Shown piece after piece: positions 34,215-45,239 of a DNA stretch of 64,000 nucleotides. The stretch's first letter is position 1. Each line of letters begins with the position of its first letter. The notes beneath the pieces are model-generated. The model was not told where the DNA came from, ran no database searches, and saw only the letters and a list, made by a program, of their open reading frames with translations. The DNA lies in contig JAYESD010000001.1 in NCBI GenBank assembly GCA_036927565.1, positions 286,079,560 through 286,143,559 on the forward strand, given 5' to 3'. Source of the DNA: Tuctoria greenei (Eukaryota > Streptophyta > Magnoliopsida > Poales > Poaceae). A program made the position numbers and the translations under genes.

Positions 34215-34380
34215 CTATTGATAGAGTCAATAGTCGATGAAGGGAAATTGGTGGTGAACTCTCGAACTATTGATAGAGTCAATAGTCGATATATTGGCAC
34301 AACTATTGGCCAATAATTTCACTCCCGAAATTGGTGGTGATCTGTTGGCACAACTTCGCCCAACTATTGATAGAGTCAGG
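34190..34380 (-). repeat. Rearranged stretch in TAT1 gag with three short repeats
   Basis: AACTATTGATAGAGTCA occurs at 34213, 34265 and 34362, two of them followed by ATAGTCGAT, interleaved with copies of AAATTGGTGGTGA and TTGGCACAAC. TAT-E2 has a single-copy gag sequence of about 600 bp between the same landmarks (capsid end and EETPFYQQEGKQK), including the zinc knuckle. TAT1 therefore lost about 400 bp and gained local duplications. Confidence 0.75.
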
Positions 34381-35217
34381 TGGAAGGCTCATGAACCAAG
34401 ACCTGGCGGTCCCAGTCAAAGCCATAGGGAAATAAATGGCCATCACAACCTCATTTCCTCCTGCCGCAAGGATAGCGATGGAGTAGATTTGAAGAAATTC
34501 GGCGGGGTTATCAGTCCCGTCAAATTTCTCCAGCAAGTGAGGCCGGAACTTCTGCGGCCATCTGACCATGCGTAGGTGCATGGCCTAGGCAGAATAGCCT
34601 CCTCCTATTCCCTCAGGAGCAGGAATGTCCCGAGCCTCTCACCTCTCGCGAGCATGCTCAATGTGGATGCGGTCGTCCTGTTGCCGGTAACAATGATCAA
34701 GCTCCGCTCGGAGGTCATGAGTCGAAAGTCTTGTTACCGTGTGAGTACGTCATGCCTCGAAAGGCAGCGACGTCGCTAGTTGAGATGCAGCACGCCTCTT
34801 GTGTTGCGAAGCTTGCGGACCGAGTCTACCCAACAAGGTTCGACACTGCGATGGGGCTCGCCCCAAGCGGGGAGGACTTTGATTGCTGATGCCATCGGCT
34901 GCTGCTGCAACCAGATGATCCGCATCAGCTCTCCACTGCTCCATCGCACCCTGGGGTGCTCCTGGAGGCGGTGGACGTTGGAGAAGAGCATGCGCAACAA
35001 TAAGCGCATGTTCGCGGTTGTTGTTCGACGATGCAGTGATCGACGCAGACGCCCCATCATGATGTCCGGGTTGATTCACCGGAGTGGACGGTGGCGGTGA
35101 TGGCATGACTCCTGTTGGGGCTACAGCACCTGCTGTCTGCTGCATGTTGGAGGGATTACCTCCAGCAGTTTTCTCAGCGTGGTTACCGTTGGATGATCCA
35201 GCAGCAGAATTTACCAT
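34303..35217 (-). pseudogene. TAT1 gag N-terminal linker and capsid core
   Basis: The frame opens at 35217 (MVNSAAGSSNGNHAEKTAGG), with a long proline/alanine/asparagine-rich linker (residues 1-100), then QASQHKRRAASQLATSLPFEA and a stop near 34750. The capsid core follows at 34581-34303: MVRWPQKFRPHLLEKFDGTD, NPAEFLQIYSIAILAAGGNE, ALTGTARSWFMSLPPDSINS. Gag forms the virus-like particle. Stops at about 34750 and between 34700 and 34590 break the frame. Confidence 0.82.
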
Positions 35218-35233
35218 CTTTGAATCTCAGTGG

Positions 35234-35254
35234 CTCCCTACGTGGCGCGCCAAA
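35234..35254 (-). promoter_or_regulatory. Primer-binding region of TAT1
   Basis: Adjacent to the 5' LTR end the minus strand reads TTTGGCGCGCCACGTAGGGA. TAT-E2 has TTTGGTGCGCCGGGAAGGGG and TAT-E1 TTTGGCGCTCCAGGGAGGGG at the same place. The TTTGG-GC-CC core is conserved over three copies and is clearly not the initiator tRNA-Met site used by the TEK and COP elements. I cannot assign the tRNA. Confidence 0.55.
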
Positions 35255-36124
35255 TGTCAGGGTCTGGTTCCGGCAATACGCCCAGTACTACTGTTAGTAG
35301 CCCGCAGAGTTTCTTAGTTTGGTTAGGGCGCGCAGAGATTCAGAGCAAGATAGTGACTTGACACAAGGATTTACGTGGTTCGGGCCGCCTGAGCGTAATA
35401 TCCTACTCCACGGGTGTGTTGTTGTTGTATTGAGTGTATGAGCGTGTGAGAGTGTGATCCAGAGAGATCCCCTTGAGCGTGTGTGTCCGCCCGTAGAGCC
35501 TCTAGCCAGTCTCTCCGCTGTCTGGAGTCCAGCGCCCCATGTGTATCGCTCGGCCAGTCCTTTTATGGCACAAGGGCCCTGGCAGTTACTGATGCCTAAT
35601 ACACAGTTTAATGTACTTAATTCCCCTTAATAGCATGGTAACACGCCTTAATGGTGGCGTTACTAGTATTAAGGGTCCTCTAATCGTGCGTCATTAAGAT
35701 ATTATTAATGACACATAATCAGGTCTTGAAGCCTTAAATGTCCCTTGAAGGTCCGAGCCGTTGGAGGTCCACCAATCTGCCTGTTGAGGTTGAAGGTCCG
35801 ACGATTGGACGCGTGGCAGCTTTGGAGCTTACAGTCTTGGACGAGTAGATTTGATGCTATGGTACACGTGTCGGTACCGGAGCTTTCCTCTGTCTGGGGT
35901 TAGGTCCGGGGGTGCCACACAGGTATTCAGTCCGGAGCATTCCCATGTAGGGACTGTAGCTCCGGTTTTATGATACACGTGGCGGCACTGGGACTAACCA
36001 TATGAGGGAGGCAGGTCCGGTTACGAGCAACTCATGGGCCTTCGGAGGTCTTCAACTCAGATAGGTGGAGTTCATTTGCACTCTTTGTAGTTCCAAGGGG
36101 TATCCGGTACACAGGGTACCGACA
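35255..36124 (-). repeat. TAT1 5' LTR
   Basis: Begins TGTCAGGGTCTGGTTCCGGC and ends GGGTACCGACA. It matches the left LTR except for the deletion near 35575 noted there. The text from 36125 returns to TEK1 protease codons. Confidence 0.9.
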
Positions 36125-37698
36125 AAGATGCTTCAAATTCTATGGTGATCCCTTCCTCATTAGTCAACTTCACCGTCTTTGTGGCACATTCAATAACTCC
36201 ATTGTGCTTCCTCAACCAGTCCATACCAATTATAATGTCCAATCCTTGAGAATCCAAGACAATGAGGTTGGCAAAGAAGTCTACCCCCTTATTCTAAGGC
36301 TTACTTTTGGACATACTACATTTGTCCTCATCTCTCCTCCAGGAGACTTAACCAATAGAGTAAACTTCATATGATAGATAGGCAAACTATACTTGGCAAC
36401 ATATTTCGATGCAATAAATGAATGTGATGCTCCAGAATCAAATAACATAGTCATCGGGTTGGAGTTTGCGAGAAACATACCAATCACCACGTCATCCGCT
36501 TGTTGAGCATCCTCCATAGAGACATGATTCACGTTGCCACGAGCAAAATTCTGTTGTTCACGGTTTCCTTGCAGTTGTCCTCCATTCAGTCTTGGGTTTT
36601 GTCTTGGGGCATTGCTTCCTTGACCAACGCTTGACTTAGGACATTGATGTGCAAAATGTCCTGCTTCTCCACATGTATAGCACTTCTTAACTGCACCAGG
36701 ATTTGGACGGACTTGATTCTGCACATTGGCACCAAGAAAGTTGGCACGAGGTGCAAAAGGCATTAGAGGTCTAGGTCCTTGCATGACAGGGTGTTGCTGC
36801 ACAAACTGAGCTGGACGAGGTGCATAACCAGGGCGCTGTACAGGAGCAGAAGAGTTGTAATATGGCAGATTGGGTGGTGCAACGCGAGGGCGCACATTAC
36901 TTCCTTGTTACTGTCCTTGATATGGCGCCTTCCTCTTGTTATCTATTTCCATCTCACGAACCTTGTTCTCCACAACAATTTATTTGTGCACTATCTTCTG
37001 GAAGTTGGCATAATCACAATTCAGCAGTTGTACTTGGATCTCATTGTTCAATCCCCTCATGAACAAATATTGCTTCCTGTTGTACCGATTGACATCTTCT
37101 AGTGCATACCTTGAGAGTTGAGTGAACTTATTGAGATATTCACCCACACTTGACCTTCCTTGCCTCAAGTTTTCAAATTCTTGTCTCTTCAGCATCATAA
37201 CACCTTCCAGCACATAATGAGATCGGAAGCTCTCCTTGAATTCAGCCCAAGTAATCCTCTCTTGATTCTCATGAGCATTGCATAAGGAATCCCACCAATC
37301 AGCAGCTGCTCCAACAAGTTGATGAGATGCGAATAGCACCTTCTCCCGGTCACTGCATTGAACTATTGCAAGTTTCTTCTCCATGGACCTTAGCCAATCA
37401 TCAGCATCCATAGGGTCAGCGGCTTGAGCAAATGTCGGTGGCCTTGTCCTCAAGAACTCTCCCAACCGGTTATGAGGAGGCGGGGGTGGCGGTGGAGGCA
37501 GGTGGGGATGTTTGTTGTTTTTGTTAGCCTGCAGCTGTCCCATAGTCTGTATCATGGTTGCATGAGCTAGTTCTGCATGGCCAAAAGCTGCTCAAGGTTC
37601 ATAGCTCCCTGGGCAGGTCCTTGTCCATTATTGTTCTGAGGTGCTCCATTGTTCTCTTCCTCATCATTGTCATCCCTCTGGTTGTGAGTCCTCACCAT
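36125..37698 (-). pseudogene. TEK1 gag and protease, right of TAT1
   Basis: The gag start is at 37698 (MVRTHNQRDDNDEEENNGAP). After a stop near 37565 the capsid runs at 37555-36980 (MDADDWLRSMEKKLAIVQCS, SHQLVGAAADWWDSLCNAHE, MRGLNNEIQVQLLNCDYANF). The zinc knuckle CYTCGEAGHFAHQC lies near 36690-36650. The protease (MLFDSGASHSFIASKYVAKY, about 36450-36400) follows, then a stop next to a five-G run, and DSQGLDIIIGMDWLRKH at 36257. It is cut at 36125 by TAT1. Stops near 37565, 36979 and 36905 show decay. Same family as TEK2. Confidence 0.88.
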
Positions 37699-37951
37699 CT
37701 GAAGAAAAGCAAGAAATAAGAATTTAGAAAAATATCCCCAACTATATGCATCAAGAGATATGAAACTAAACAACTACCTATACTAGGCTATGTGGACATG
37801 GCAATGCTAAATCATCCCAAAATCCTCTACTAAGCACACAAGCAGCAATACATAGCAAACAGCATACCAATCAAAAACACATTGATTCTTGAGTGCTCCT
37901 ATGTACTCTAAAGTGTCCATTCTACTTAGACTGTGTCCTACGGTCAATCTG

Positions 37952-37965
37952 TGGCTCTGATACCA
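37952..37965 (-). promoter_or_regulatory. Primer-binding site (initiator tRNA-Met), TEK1
   Basis: The minus strand reads TGGTATCAGAGCCA three bases downstream of the 5' LTR end. Same primer as TEK2. Confidence 0.9.
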
Positions 37966-37968
37966 ATT

Positions 37969-40785
37969 TGTGACACCCGGTTCCGAAAATGAACCAAGTG
38001 AACGCATATGTGTGCCCAGGACGTTCAACACACATACACGAGTGCAATCACCAAAGGATATACAGAAAATTACCACAGAACAAGATTAATTAAGCACTTT
38101 TGTTACAGAATTCATAATATCCTTGAATACAAGCTCTAATGAGTATTAATGACAAGTTTGAACTAATGCAGCAGAAATAAATTGAATAAAGCAACTATGC
38201 AGCTAAGCAACTAGGTATAAAGTGTAGCGCGGATCCAAGTAATTCACAGGCAAAGCTGATGGCAGACACGTTCCATAACTCTGCATTATCAACGTTATAC
38301 TCCCAATTCTGACCTGCAACTATTGGTGGGGGAATTGCAAGGGTGAGTACATGTCGTACTCAGCAAGTGTAGGAAAGTATGACATGTAGCTGATTAAAAT
38401 GACGAATATAATAAAGGCTAAGTGCTGAAAGGTACATTAAAATATTTGAAAAGCAGTATATTATGAGTATGTGAAGTAAACCCATCATAAGCCATGTAGT
38501 TACCATAATACCAGTCCATATTTCATTACCAACATCCATATTCCATATTTCTCATTACCATTAACCATATCCATTGCCATAAACCATAATACCATCCCAT
38601 AACCAGTACCAAACCATCACAATACCAAAATCCCTCTAATCATGTAGGTCATCCAGGCGCTCTTAACCGGGAGCACGACAATCATGATAGTTTTAATACT
38701 CTGCAGAGTTTGTACCACTTTACCCACAAGTTCATGATTTCGTCACCCGTTGGCGACTAGAGAAAACCTTCATTATGCCAAAACACTATAATAGGTGTAT
38801 GGCCAAGAGATCACAAAATAGCCTTTACATAGGGACTACTAGCATGTACGGACCCACTGATGTTTCACCGGTGGCGATGTCTCCAACTGAGCACATCTTC
38901 AACCAAGGGCCCCCTCTTGTGCCATTCAGATCCCAAGGATTCCCGCCTCAAATCCAAACCCAATCCGACTTCCCTTCCCCGATGCGCCAAATGATCCATG
39001 CAATACTAGCAAAACCCTAATTAATCAGCTACACCACACCCATACTTGGCCTCGTGGTGGCACTATTGTCCTAGCTTATTCTCGCATGAACCGGTTTTTA
39101 GATCTAAACCAAGCAGACCACCATAGCATCCAACCCATCCACATACCATGCTTGCTTAGATCACCCATTACCATATCATATTGACCAGTTCATATTAACC
39201 ATAATCTCATTAATGCATACTTAAATGGTATAGTTGTTCTCCCATTACAATTAATTAAGCGAAGCCCTTCCCGACTCTCTACCATGCATTCCAAGTGATA
39301 AGGGTGGTTAAACAAAACTAGTAAACTTCCTATCATAGGATTCCCATCAAATTGACACAAGCATGCAGTTTTACAAACAAAACATTTATTTTAGAAACGG
39401 GATGAATATGTTCAAGGACACTTGCCTTGCTCTTGGACTGGATTTGGATCAAAGACTTCAAATTCTTGGTGCTAGAGATCCTCCGCAGCACTCTCTAGCG
39501 CAAATCCATCTAAACCGCGCAATAAACATACAAGACAAAAACACAATCAATAAGTGCACATATATTACTCAATATGTCATGACATGCTTGATTAATGCAA
39601 TTGTGAAGTAAAACTTGATAATAAGTTGTTAATGATTTTTACTAACTAGTTCTAATAGTTTTTAACAAGTTTATATAGGTTTGGAATTGATTCAAACCAA
39701 TTTAGAATTAATTCAGCAGGAAATAGATCGCAAAATCAAACTAGTCCGCTTGGGACCGGACTAGTCCGCCCGTCGCAGGAATAGCAAACTAGGATTTCAT
39801 AGATCGACGTTTGGAGAAACGGGGTAGAATTCACGTGAGAAAGAGGAAGCAGAAGGTACACCAGGTGTTCAGAACTCCAATGAATCAAGGTTTTGGAGGC
39901 AACATTTGGATCTTGACGATCTAGGGTTGATGAAGAACTTGATGGTGGATTGGTGATGAAGAATGAAAACTTGATGGAGATCTTGATCCTCTTACGTTTC
40001 CTCCTCTTCTTCTTATTGCTCGAGATCTCCTTCTCCCTCCTTGGTGGCGGCTACCCACGAACTAGGGTTTGTGGTCTTTAAATTGAGGCAAAAGGATGTA
40101 AAGTTAAGGGGTGGGGTCGTTTATATAGAAGTGGAGGGCTAGAGTTTGATGGATTTCGAGTTTGTGGTGGGTGGATGCCGGTGTGGGGTTCGACATGGGC
40201 TCCAAAAAGAGTTAGACACGACATCCTTAGGCCCTCTTTAGGTAAAACCCAAAAACAAGTCGTGGAACAGAAGATCAACTCGGAATCGCGATTTACCGAA
40301 CAAGTCCGCAAAAAGGCCAGACTAGTTCGAAGATTGGCAGAAGCAAAAACGGACAAGTCCGGACTGGACACCGGACTAATACGAACTTAGTCAGAGGAAA
40401 AACAGACAAGTCTGGCCAAAATCATACAAGTCCGATTTTAGTCAAAGGAAAAACGAATAAGTTTGCTAGATGTCGGACAAGTCTAGGGACTTGGCGAAAT
40501 TTCAAGGAATTGGAATATCGGACTAGTCCGCAATGGACCGGACAAGTCCAAAACTGTACAAAGGCAAAATCCGGAATAGTCCGCACTAAAACGGACATGT
40601 CCGAGCGAGGTCAGAGAAAAATCGGACTAGTCCGCACAACAACCGGACTAGTCCACACTTCTCAGAACTTTTGAGTGCGGTTTTACTCTAAATTTATTTT
40701 AAACTTGTTCTTTTTTATTTGGATTAATGTTAAACATGTAAATGAACTTATGCAATGCATGATGCATGAAAATGAGGGTGTTAAA
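37969..40785 (-). repeat. TEK1 5' LTR
   Basis: Begins TGTGACACCCGGTTCCG and ends AATGAGGGTGTTAAA, with the terminal CA changed to AA. It aligns with 13036-15865 over its whole length, including the palindrome array (about 40270-40660) and the TTTATATAG TATA region (about 40119). COP1 LTR sequence resumes at 40786. Confidence 0.9.
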
Positions 40786-41152
40786 CTCATATAAGCATGT
40801 TGCAAACCATAGCAAAACGATATCAGCCATAACCACCAACGCACACCAAAAACTTAGTAAAAGAATATTAAGCAAACTTTTCATAACCCAAAAAGCAAGT
40901 TCAAAACATTGCAAGGTAAAAGCAGAACCAATGCGACCTAGCACCGAACCTTACCAAAGCTAACCAGACCTTGAGATGGAGCTTACCAAAGCTAGCAGGA
41001 CCTAGCGCTGGAGCTTACCAACGCTAGTCGGACCTAGCATCAGACCTTGCAAGAGCTCGGACCTAGAGTCGGACCTTATTAAAAGGGTGTTTTGGCAGTA
41101 TTCAAAACTTTTATTGTTACAGCCAATGTATTCAACACACATAAGTCTCATA
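40786..41152 (-). repeat. COP1 3' LTR, second part
   Basis: Matches 50287-50651 of the intact right LTR, from CTCATATAAGCATGTTGC to AAGTCTCATA (CACA changed to CATA). It is followed at 41153 by ATCTCCCTCTTGAT, whose reverse is the AAGAGGGAGAT polypurine tract of COP1. Confidence 0.88.
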
Positions 41153-41166
41153 ATCTCCCTCTTGAT
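41153..41166 (-). promoter_or_regulatory. COP1 polypurine tract
   Basis: The minus strand reads ATCAAGAGGGAGAT directly before the 3' LTR start. Copia elements use such a purine-rich tract to prime the plus strand. Confidence 0.7.
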
Positions 41167-41208
41167 AAATGCATTGGCAACACCACTTTAAATTCGAACA
41201 TTGATTTA

Positions 41209-42610
41209 GGGTACGTTTGGTTGGGTGAATTGACTTGGATTGAGTTGGATAGTGTGATACAATTCAGTGTTTGTTTCCCAGTCAAGGTGGATACAGTCAT
41301 CCAATGTACGGAATATGCTCATTAGATGTTGGACGAAGCAATCCGGAGAAATTGGCCGGACAGCGCAGTCCCGCGTCGGCCCGCAGAAACAGCTCGCACG
41401 CATCAACGGATGCAGTTACCTTCAAGCGGTGTTTTTTACTATTCGTTTCGGTGGCGCCGCAACGCGCAGGCAAGGAGAGACGCACCGAAAGCTGTACGAT
41501 TCTTTCCGATGTTGGTTGCCGCAGATCAGGCTCGAGTAGCCGTCGCCGCATCGTGTCTCTCCTCTGCGGATCCAGACCGAGTTGCCCCCACATCCCAAGC
41601 GTCGCCGGTGCCTCGACCCGGCCGGTGTCGCCACCTTCTAGCCCCATCTTCTGTTCGAGCGCCGCCACCTTCTTACTCGGAGCGCCGCCCGCTTCCTAAC
41701 CTGAGTCGCCCCAGGCCTCTGTTCGAGCGCCGCTCGAGGCCTCTTCCTAACCCCCGCTGAACGCCCCGCACTCTAGTGCCGTGCGGGCCAGTGACTCCCT
41801 CCCTGCAATCTAGTGACACCCGACTTGTTTGCCTTACGTAGTGAATGATCCTTCAAATTCCAGTTTTCCTGAGATTAGCAGGGGGCTCGCTGTTGTTTTT
41901 TACAAATAAACGCGACATACAAGGGGCTCTAAACCCGCTGAAACAGCGAAGGTAAGCAATTCCCCTGTCATACTTCCATGATACACTTCAATTTTATTTT
42001 TCTTTCTGTTGCAGCACGTATTACCTTTGTAATGAAACTTTGTACTAGGTAAATTCAGCATGTTTCCTGTTCTGTACTAGGTAAATTCAGCGTGTCTCCT
42101 GCTTTTTACTATCTTAATTCAGCATGTTGCCTGCTCCGTACTAGCTAAATTCAACATGTTTTCTGATTTGTATTATCTTAATTCAGATGTTTCCTGCTTT
42201 GTTCTAGCTAAATTCAGCATGCTTGCAATATTTTGTACTAGCTGATTACAGACTGGTATTTATTTGATAAGTGTCCTATATTGTCCTAATTGTTGATAGG
42301 AACATTATTTGAAGCAGAACTTGTTTTCTGTTCATGAGGAATGGTGGCAGTTTATTTATTTTTCTTTCTGCAGCGATCAGATTGGTGCATACAAGTTCAC
42401 CAAGGTAGTAAGAGCACCACTATTTAAAAGGTGGTCATTATATCCTATATTGTCATTCATATCTATGTAAACAAACATGAATTTGGATCATCCAATCCAA
42501 TTCTCATCCAACCTACCAAACAAGAAATTGGATCATTCAATTCATCTAACCAAACATCAACTTAGATGATCCAGTACACAAAAACATGGATGATCCCATC
42601 CAATCAAACC
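41209..42610. mobile_element. HAR1: Harbinger-like non-autonomous element with a GC-rich passenger
   Basis: Flanked by TTA at 41206-41208 and 42611-42613, the target duplication typical of PIF/Harbinger. The terminal sequences GGGTACGTTTGGTTGG (left) and, inverted, AGGTTTGATTGGATGG (right) are imperfect inverted repeats. It has no transposase. The middle (about 41330-41840) is strikingly GC-rich against AT-rich ends and may be captured gene or promoter DNA. A likely 63-bp GT-AG intron follows (GTAAGC at 41952 to TTGCAG at 42014). The superfamily call rests on the TTA and the termini only. Confidence 0.6.
42044..42250. repeat. Degenerate ~33-bp tandem repeat in HAR1
   Basis: About six units built on TACTAGCTAAATTCAGCATG followed by TTTCCTGCTT, alternating with TACTATCTTAATTCAGCATG. 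It lies in the 3' half of HAR1. Confidence 0.8.
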
Positions 42611-42613
42611 TTA

Positions 42614-43545
42614 ACTTCAAACAAAACACACCCTTAATCACATGAAAAGTTTTGAAAACAATTTTCTCTCCAAAATAATTATCACCCTTTGTAAATCAGA
42701 AATAAAATGAGAAGAATTCTTAGAAGCGTGTCAAAACACTTATGAAAAAACACTTGTGAATATATGTAATGTGTGATCAATTTCTCCACTCTGACAATGT
42801 ATTCAGCAAGGTACAAAAGAGAAATTTTAATTTTTTATGAGCATATTATAACATATACATATGAAACAAAGCTCATCCAAGTCATACTATCAAGTAACTT
42901 ACACTATTACATCAATGAGATACATAAAGTAGTGTAAGCCATGCTAGAGATAAAGTGTAATTTCAATTTAAGCAAGTCACGATCTCATAAACTTAACTAT
43001 TTCAAAACCTTAAAGCATGACACTTGTTGTTATATTTTAATTATTTTTCAAAGCATAAATTTAGATTATATGACATTTGCAAGAGATTATATGTCGCATC
43101 TGCCTTATTCTAACCAACCAAGTCAAACCTATATCATTTGACAATCAGAACCTTAAAGACATGATTTTAGTCATACACAACTTTTTTCACGTTCATATCT
43201 AAGTGCAATGATAAGTCATCTCAAAAGAAGGAGTACAATGCATGCATATTCTCTTGATCTTTTCTTAATTTTTTATTTGATCATAAAAGCTCAATATGTG
43301 GATAGTTGATTGATTAATTTTTTATTATTAAAAGCGCTTGTGAGCATGCAACAAGTTCAAAACAGCAAAAAAATTCAATGATGACCAGATTTAGTGTAAG
43401 TAATTATTCCAATTACTAGTCATAATGTAGTAAGAACTTTTAGCATGTAAAAGGAATTACAAAATCATATATGTATAAAATACTATGCTCATATTATTTT
43501 AAATTCAGATTCACACATAGGCTTCCCAAGTTTTAAAACTCCTCC
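42614..43545 (-). other. COP1 3' non-coding region
   Basis: AT-rich, without a convincing reading frame, between the HAR1 insertion and the end of COP1 pol. It belongs to the COP1 interior by position. Confidence 0.5.
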
Positions 43546-43995
43546 TCAATCTAAGCCATGAGGATGCATAACCCCTATTTTACTATTAATAAAACAAAAA
43601 CGAGTGAAATCCAAAGGTTTTATGAAAATATCAGTCAATTGTTGTTCGGTATCTACATGGTGAAGCACAATGTTTCCTTTTTCAACATTATCACGGAGAA
43701 AGTGATACCTAATGTCAATGTGCTTTGTTCTCGAATGTTGCATTGGGTTTTTAGCAATGCAAATAGCACTAGTGTTATCACAAAATAGTGAAACACTTTT
43801 TAGATCAATCCTATAGTCTTAAGTGTTTGAACAATCCAAATAATTTGTGAGCAAGCGCTAGCAACAGCTATATATTCAGATTCGGTTGTGGATTGTGCAA
43901 CTGAACTTTGTTTTCTAGAAAACCAAGCAACAAGTGAATTACCAAGAAAGTGACAAGCACCCGGAGTACTTTTCCTTTCAATCCTACAACCCCAA
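43546..43995 (-). pseudogene. COP1 RNase H
   Basis: On the minus strand the end of pol reads NPMQHSRTKHIDIRYHFLRD and TEQQLTDIFIKPL, the standard copia RNase H C-terminus (43743-43546). Upstream, 43995-43745 encodes the earlier part (WFSRKQSSVAQSTTESEYIA and ICIAKN-type motifs) with several frame breaks. It degrades the RNA strand during reverse transcription. Confidence 0.8.
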
Positions 43996-43997
43996 AA

Positions 43998-44995
43998 TTA
44001 GCATCCGAAAAAGATTTCAAAGTAACGGTTGAGGAAGAAGGAAGACAAATGCCAAATTCTTGAATTCCATGTAAGTATCTGAAAATTCTTTTGATGGCTT
44101 GACGATGTGAAGCACGTGGGGAATCTTAGAACTTTGCACAAAGACATACACTGAATTGTATGTCCGGTCTTGATGCCGTGAGGTACAGAAGTGATCCAAT
44201 CATACTTCTGTATTCTTTTTTGATCGACCAGGTCACCATCTTCATCAAGTTCAGGTGTCGTTGTTGTACCCATTGGTATCCGAAGAAGCTTGCTTTTGTC
44301 CATGTTGAAGCGCTTAAGAAGGTTTCTTGTATACTTTGTTTGATGCACAAAGGTATCTTCCTTGGTTTTCTTGATTTGCAGCCCCAAAAAGTACGTGAGT
44401 TCTCCCATCATACTCATCTCAAATTCTAAACTCATCATAGCTGAAAACTTGAACACAAGATCATGAGAAGCACAACCAAAGATAATATCATCTTCATACA
44501 CTTGAACGAATAATGAGTCATTGTCATGTTTAAGCACAAAAAGAGTTTTATCAACCTTGCCCATGGTAAACCCCTTTTCAAGTAAGAATGTTTTTAACCT
44601 ATCATATCATGCTCTAGGAGCTTGTTTGAGATTGTACAAGGCTTTGGACAATTTGTAAACATGATAGGAAAATCTAAATTTTCAAAACCCGGTGGTTGCT
44701 TGACATAAACCTCCTCATCTATATAGCCATTAAGAAAAGCATTTTTAACATCCATTTGATATAACTTGAAACCTTTAGGTGCAGCAAAAGCTAACAAAGT
44801 TCTTATGGTTTCTAATCTAGAAACAGGCACAAAAGTTTCATCAATATCTAGACCTTCAATTTGTGTGAAATCTTGAGCAACCAACCTATCCTTATTTCTA
44901 ACCACAACCCCATCCTCACTTTGTTTATTTTTAAACATTCATTTAGTTCCAATTAAAGTGTGACCTTCAGGTGGAGGTACAAGTTTCTAAACATT
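43998..44995 (-). pseudogene. COP1 reverse transcriptase
   Basis: The first part (44938-44594) has DRLVAQDFTQIEGLDIDETF, LETIRTLLAFAAPKGFKLYQ and MDVKNAFLNGYIDEEVYVKQ. After a frame break the second part (44564-43998) has KHDNDSLFVQVYEDDIIFGC, MMGELTYFLGLQIK and HQTKYTRNLLKRFNM. The active-site box normally reads YVDD; here it is YEDD, from a change at about 44495. Together with the break near 44570-44590 this makes the enzyme very unlikely to work. Confidence 0.88.
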
Positions 44996-45239
44996 ATTTA
45001 TTTCAAAATTTTATAACTCTTATTGCATGGCAATAACCCAAGATTCATTAGTGAGTGCGTGTGATATATTTTTGGGTTCAAAAGAAACAACAAAAGCAGA
45101 ATGAGCATGAGAGTTTTGATTGCAAAATCAGGACCGTGTGACTCGTTCATGCAAGCTCGCAATGATTTGTTGTGGAGGATGACTTTTGAGGATTTGGAGG
45201 GGAGTAGACACTTCACAAGCTCCTTGTTCTTCATGTTCA

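Larger units (their letters stand above)
18855..36124 (-). mobile_element. TAT1: Tat-lineage Ty3/gypsy, interrupted by TEK2
   Basis: LTRs are 18855-19760 (3', left) and 35255-36124 (5', right). Flanks GAGAT (18850-18854) and AAGAT (36125-36129) form a 5-bp duplication with one mismatch, inside TEK1 protease codons. Internal DNA is 19761-20061 and 30493-35254. Gag, protease, RT, a normal RNase H, then a second archaeal-type RNase H and the integrase zinc finger identify the Tat lineage. The integrase core is missing at the TEK2 junction, and part of gag is deleted near 34190-34380, so it cannot move on its own. Confidence 0.9.
13036..40785 (-). mobile_element. TEK1: Tekay-like chromovirus gypsy, interrupted by TAT1
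   Basis: LTRs are 13036-15865 (3', left) and 37969-40785 (5', right), each about 2.8 kb. Flanks CTCGC (13031-13035) and CTCAT (40786-40790) are a decayed 5-bp duplication. The uninterrupted COP1 LTR reads CTCAC at the matching place (50287-50291). Internal DNA is 15866-18854 and 36125-37968, split by TAT1. Gene order gag, protease, RT, RNase H, integrase, chromodomain, with integrase last, marks Ty3/gypsy. The C-terminal chromodomain and long LTRs fit the Tekay/Del lineage. Nonsense changes make it defective. Confidence 0.9.

Noticed and set aside
41271..41760. Overlapping long frames in the GC-rich part of HAR1
   Set aside because: High GC content gives few stops in all phases. None shows a recognisable domain, so no CDS is called.
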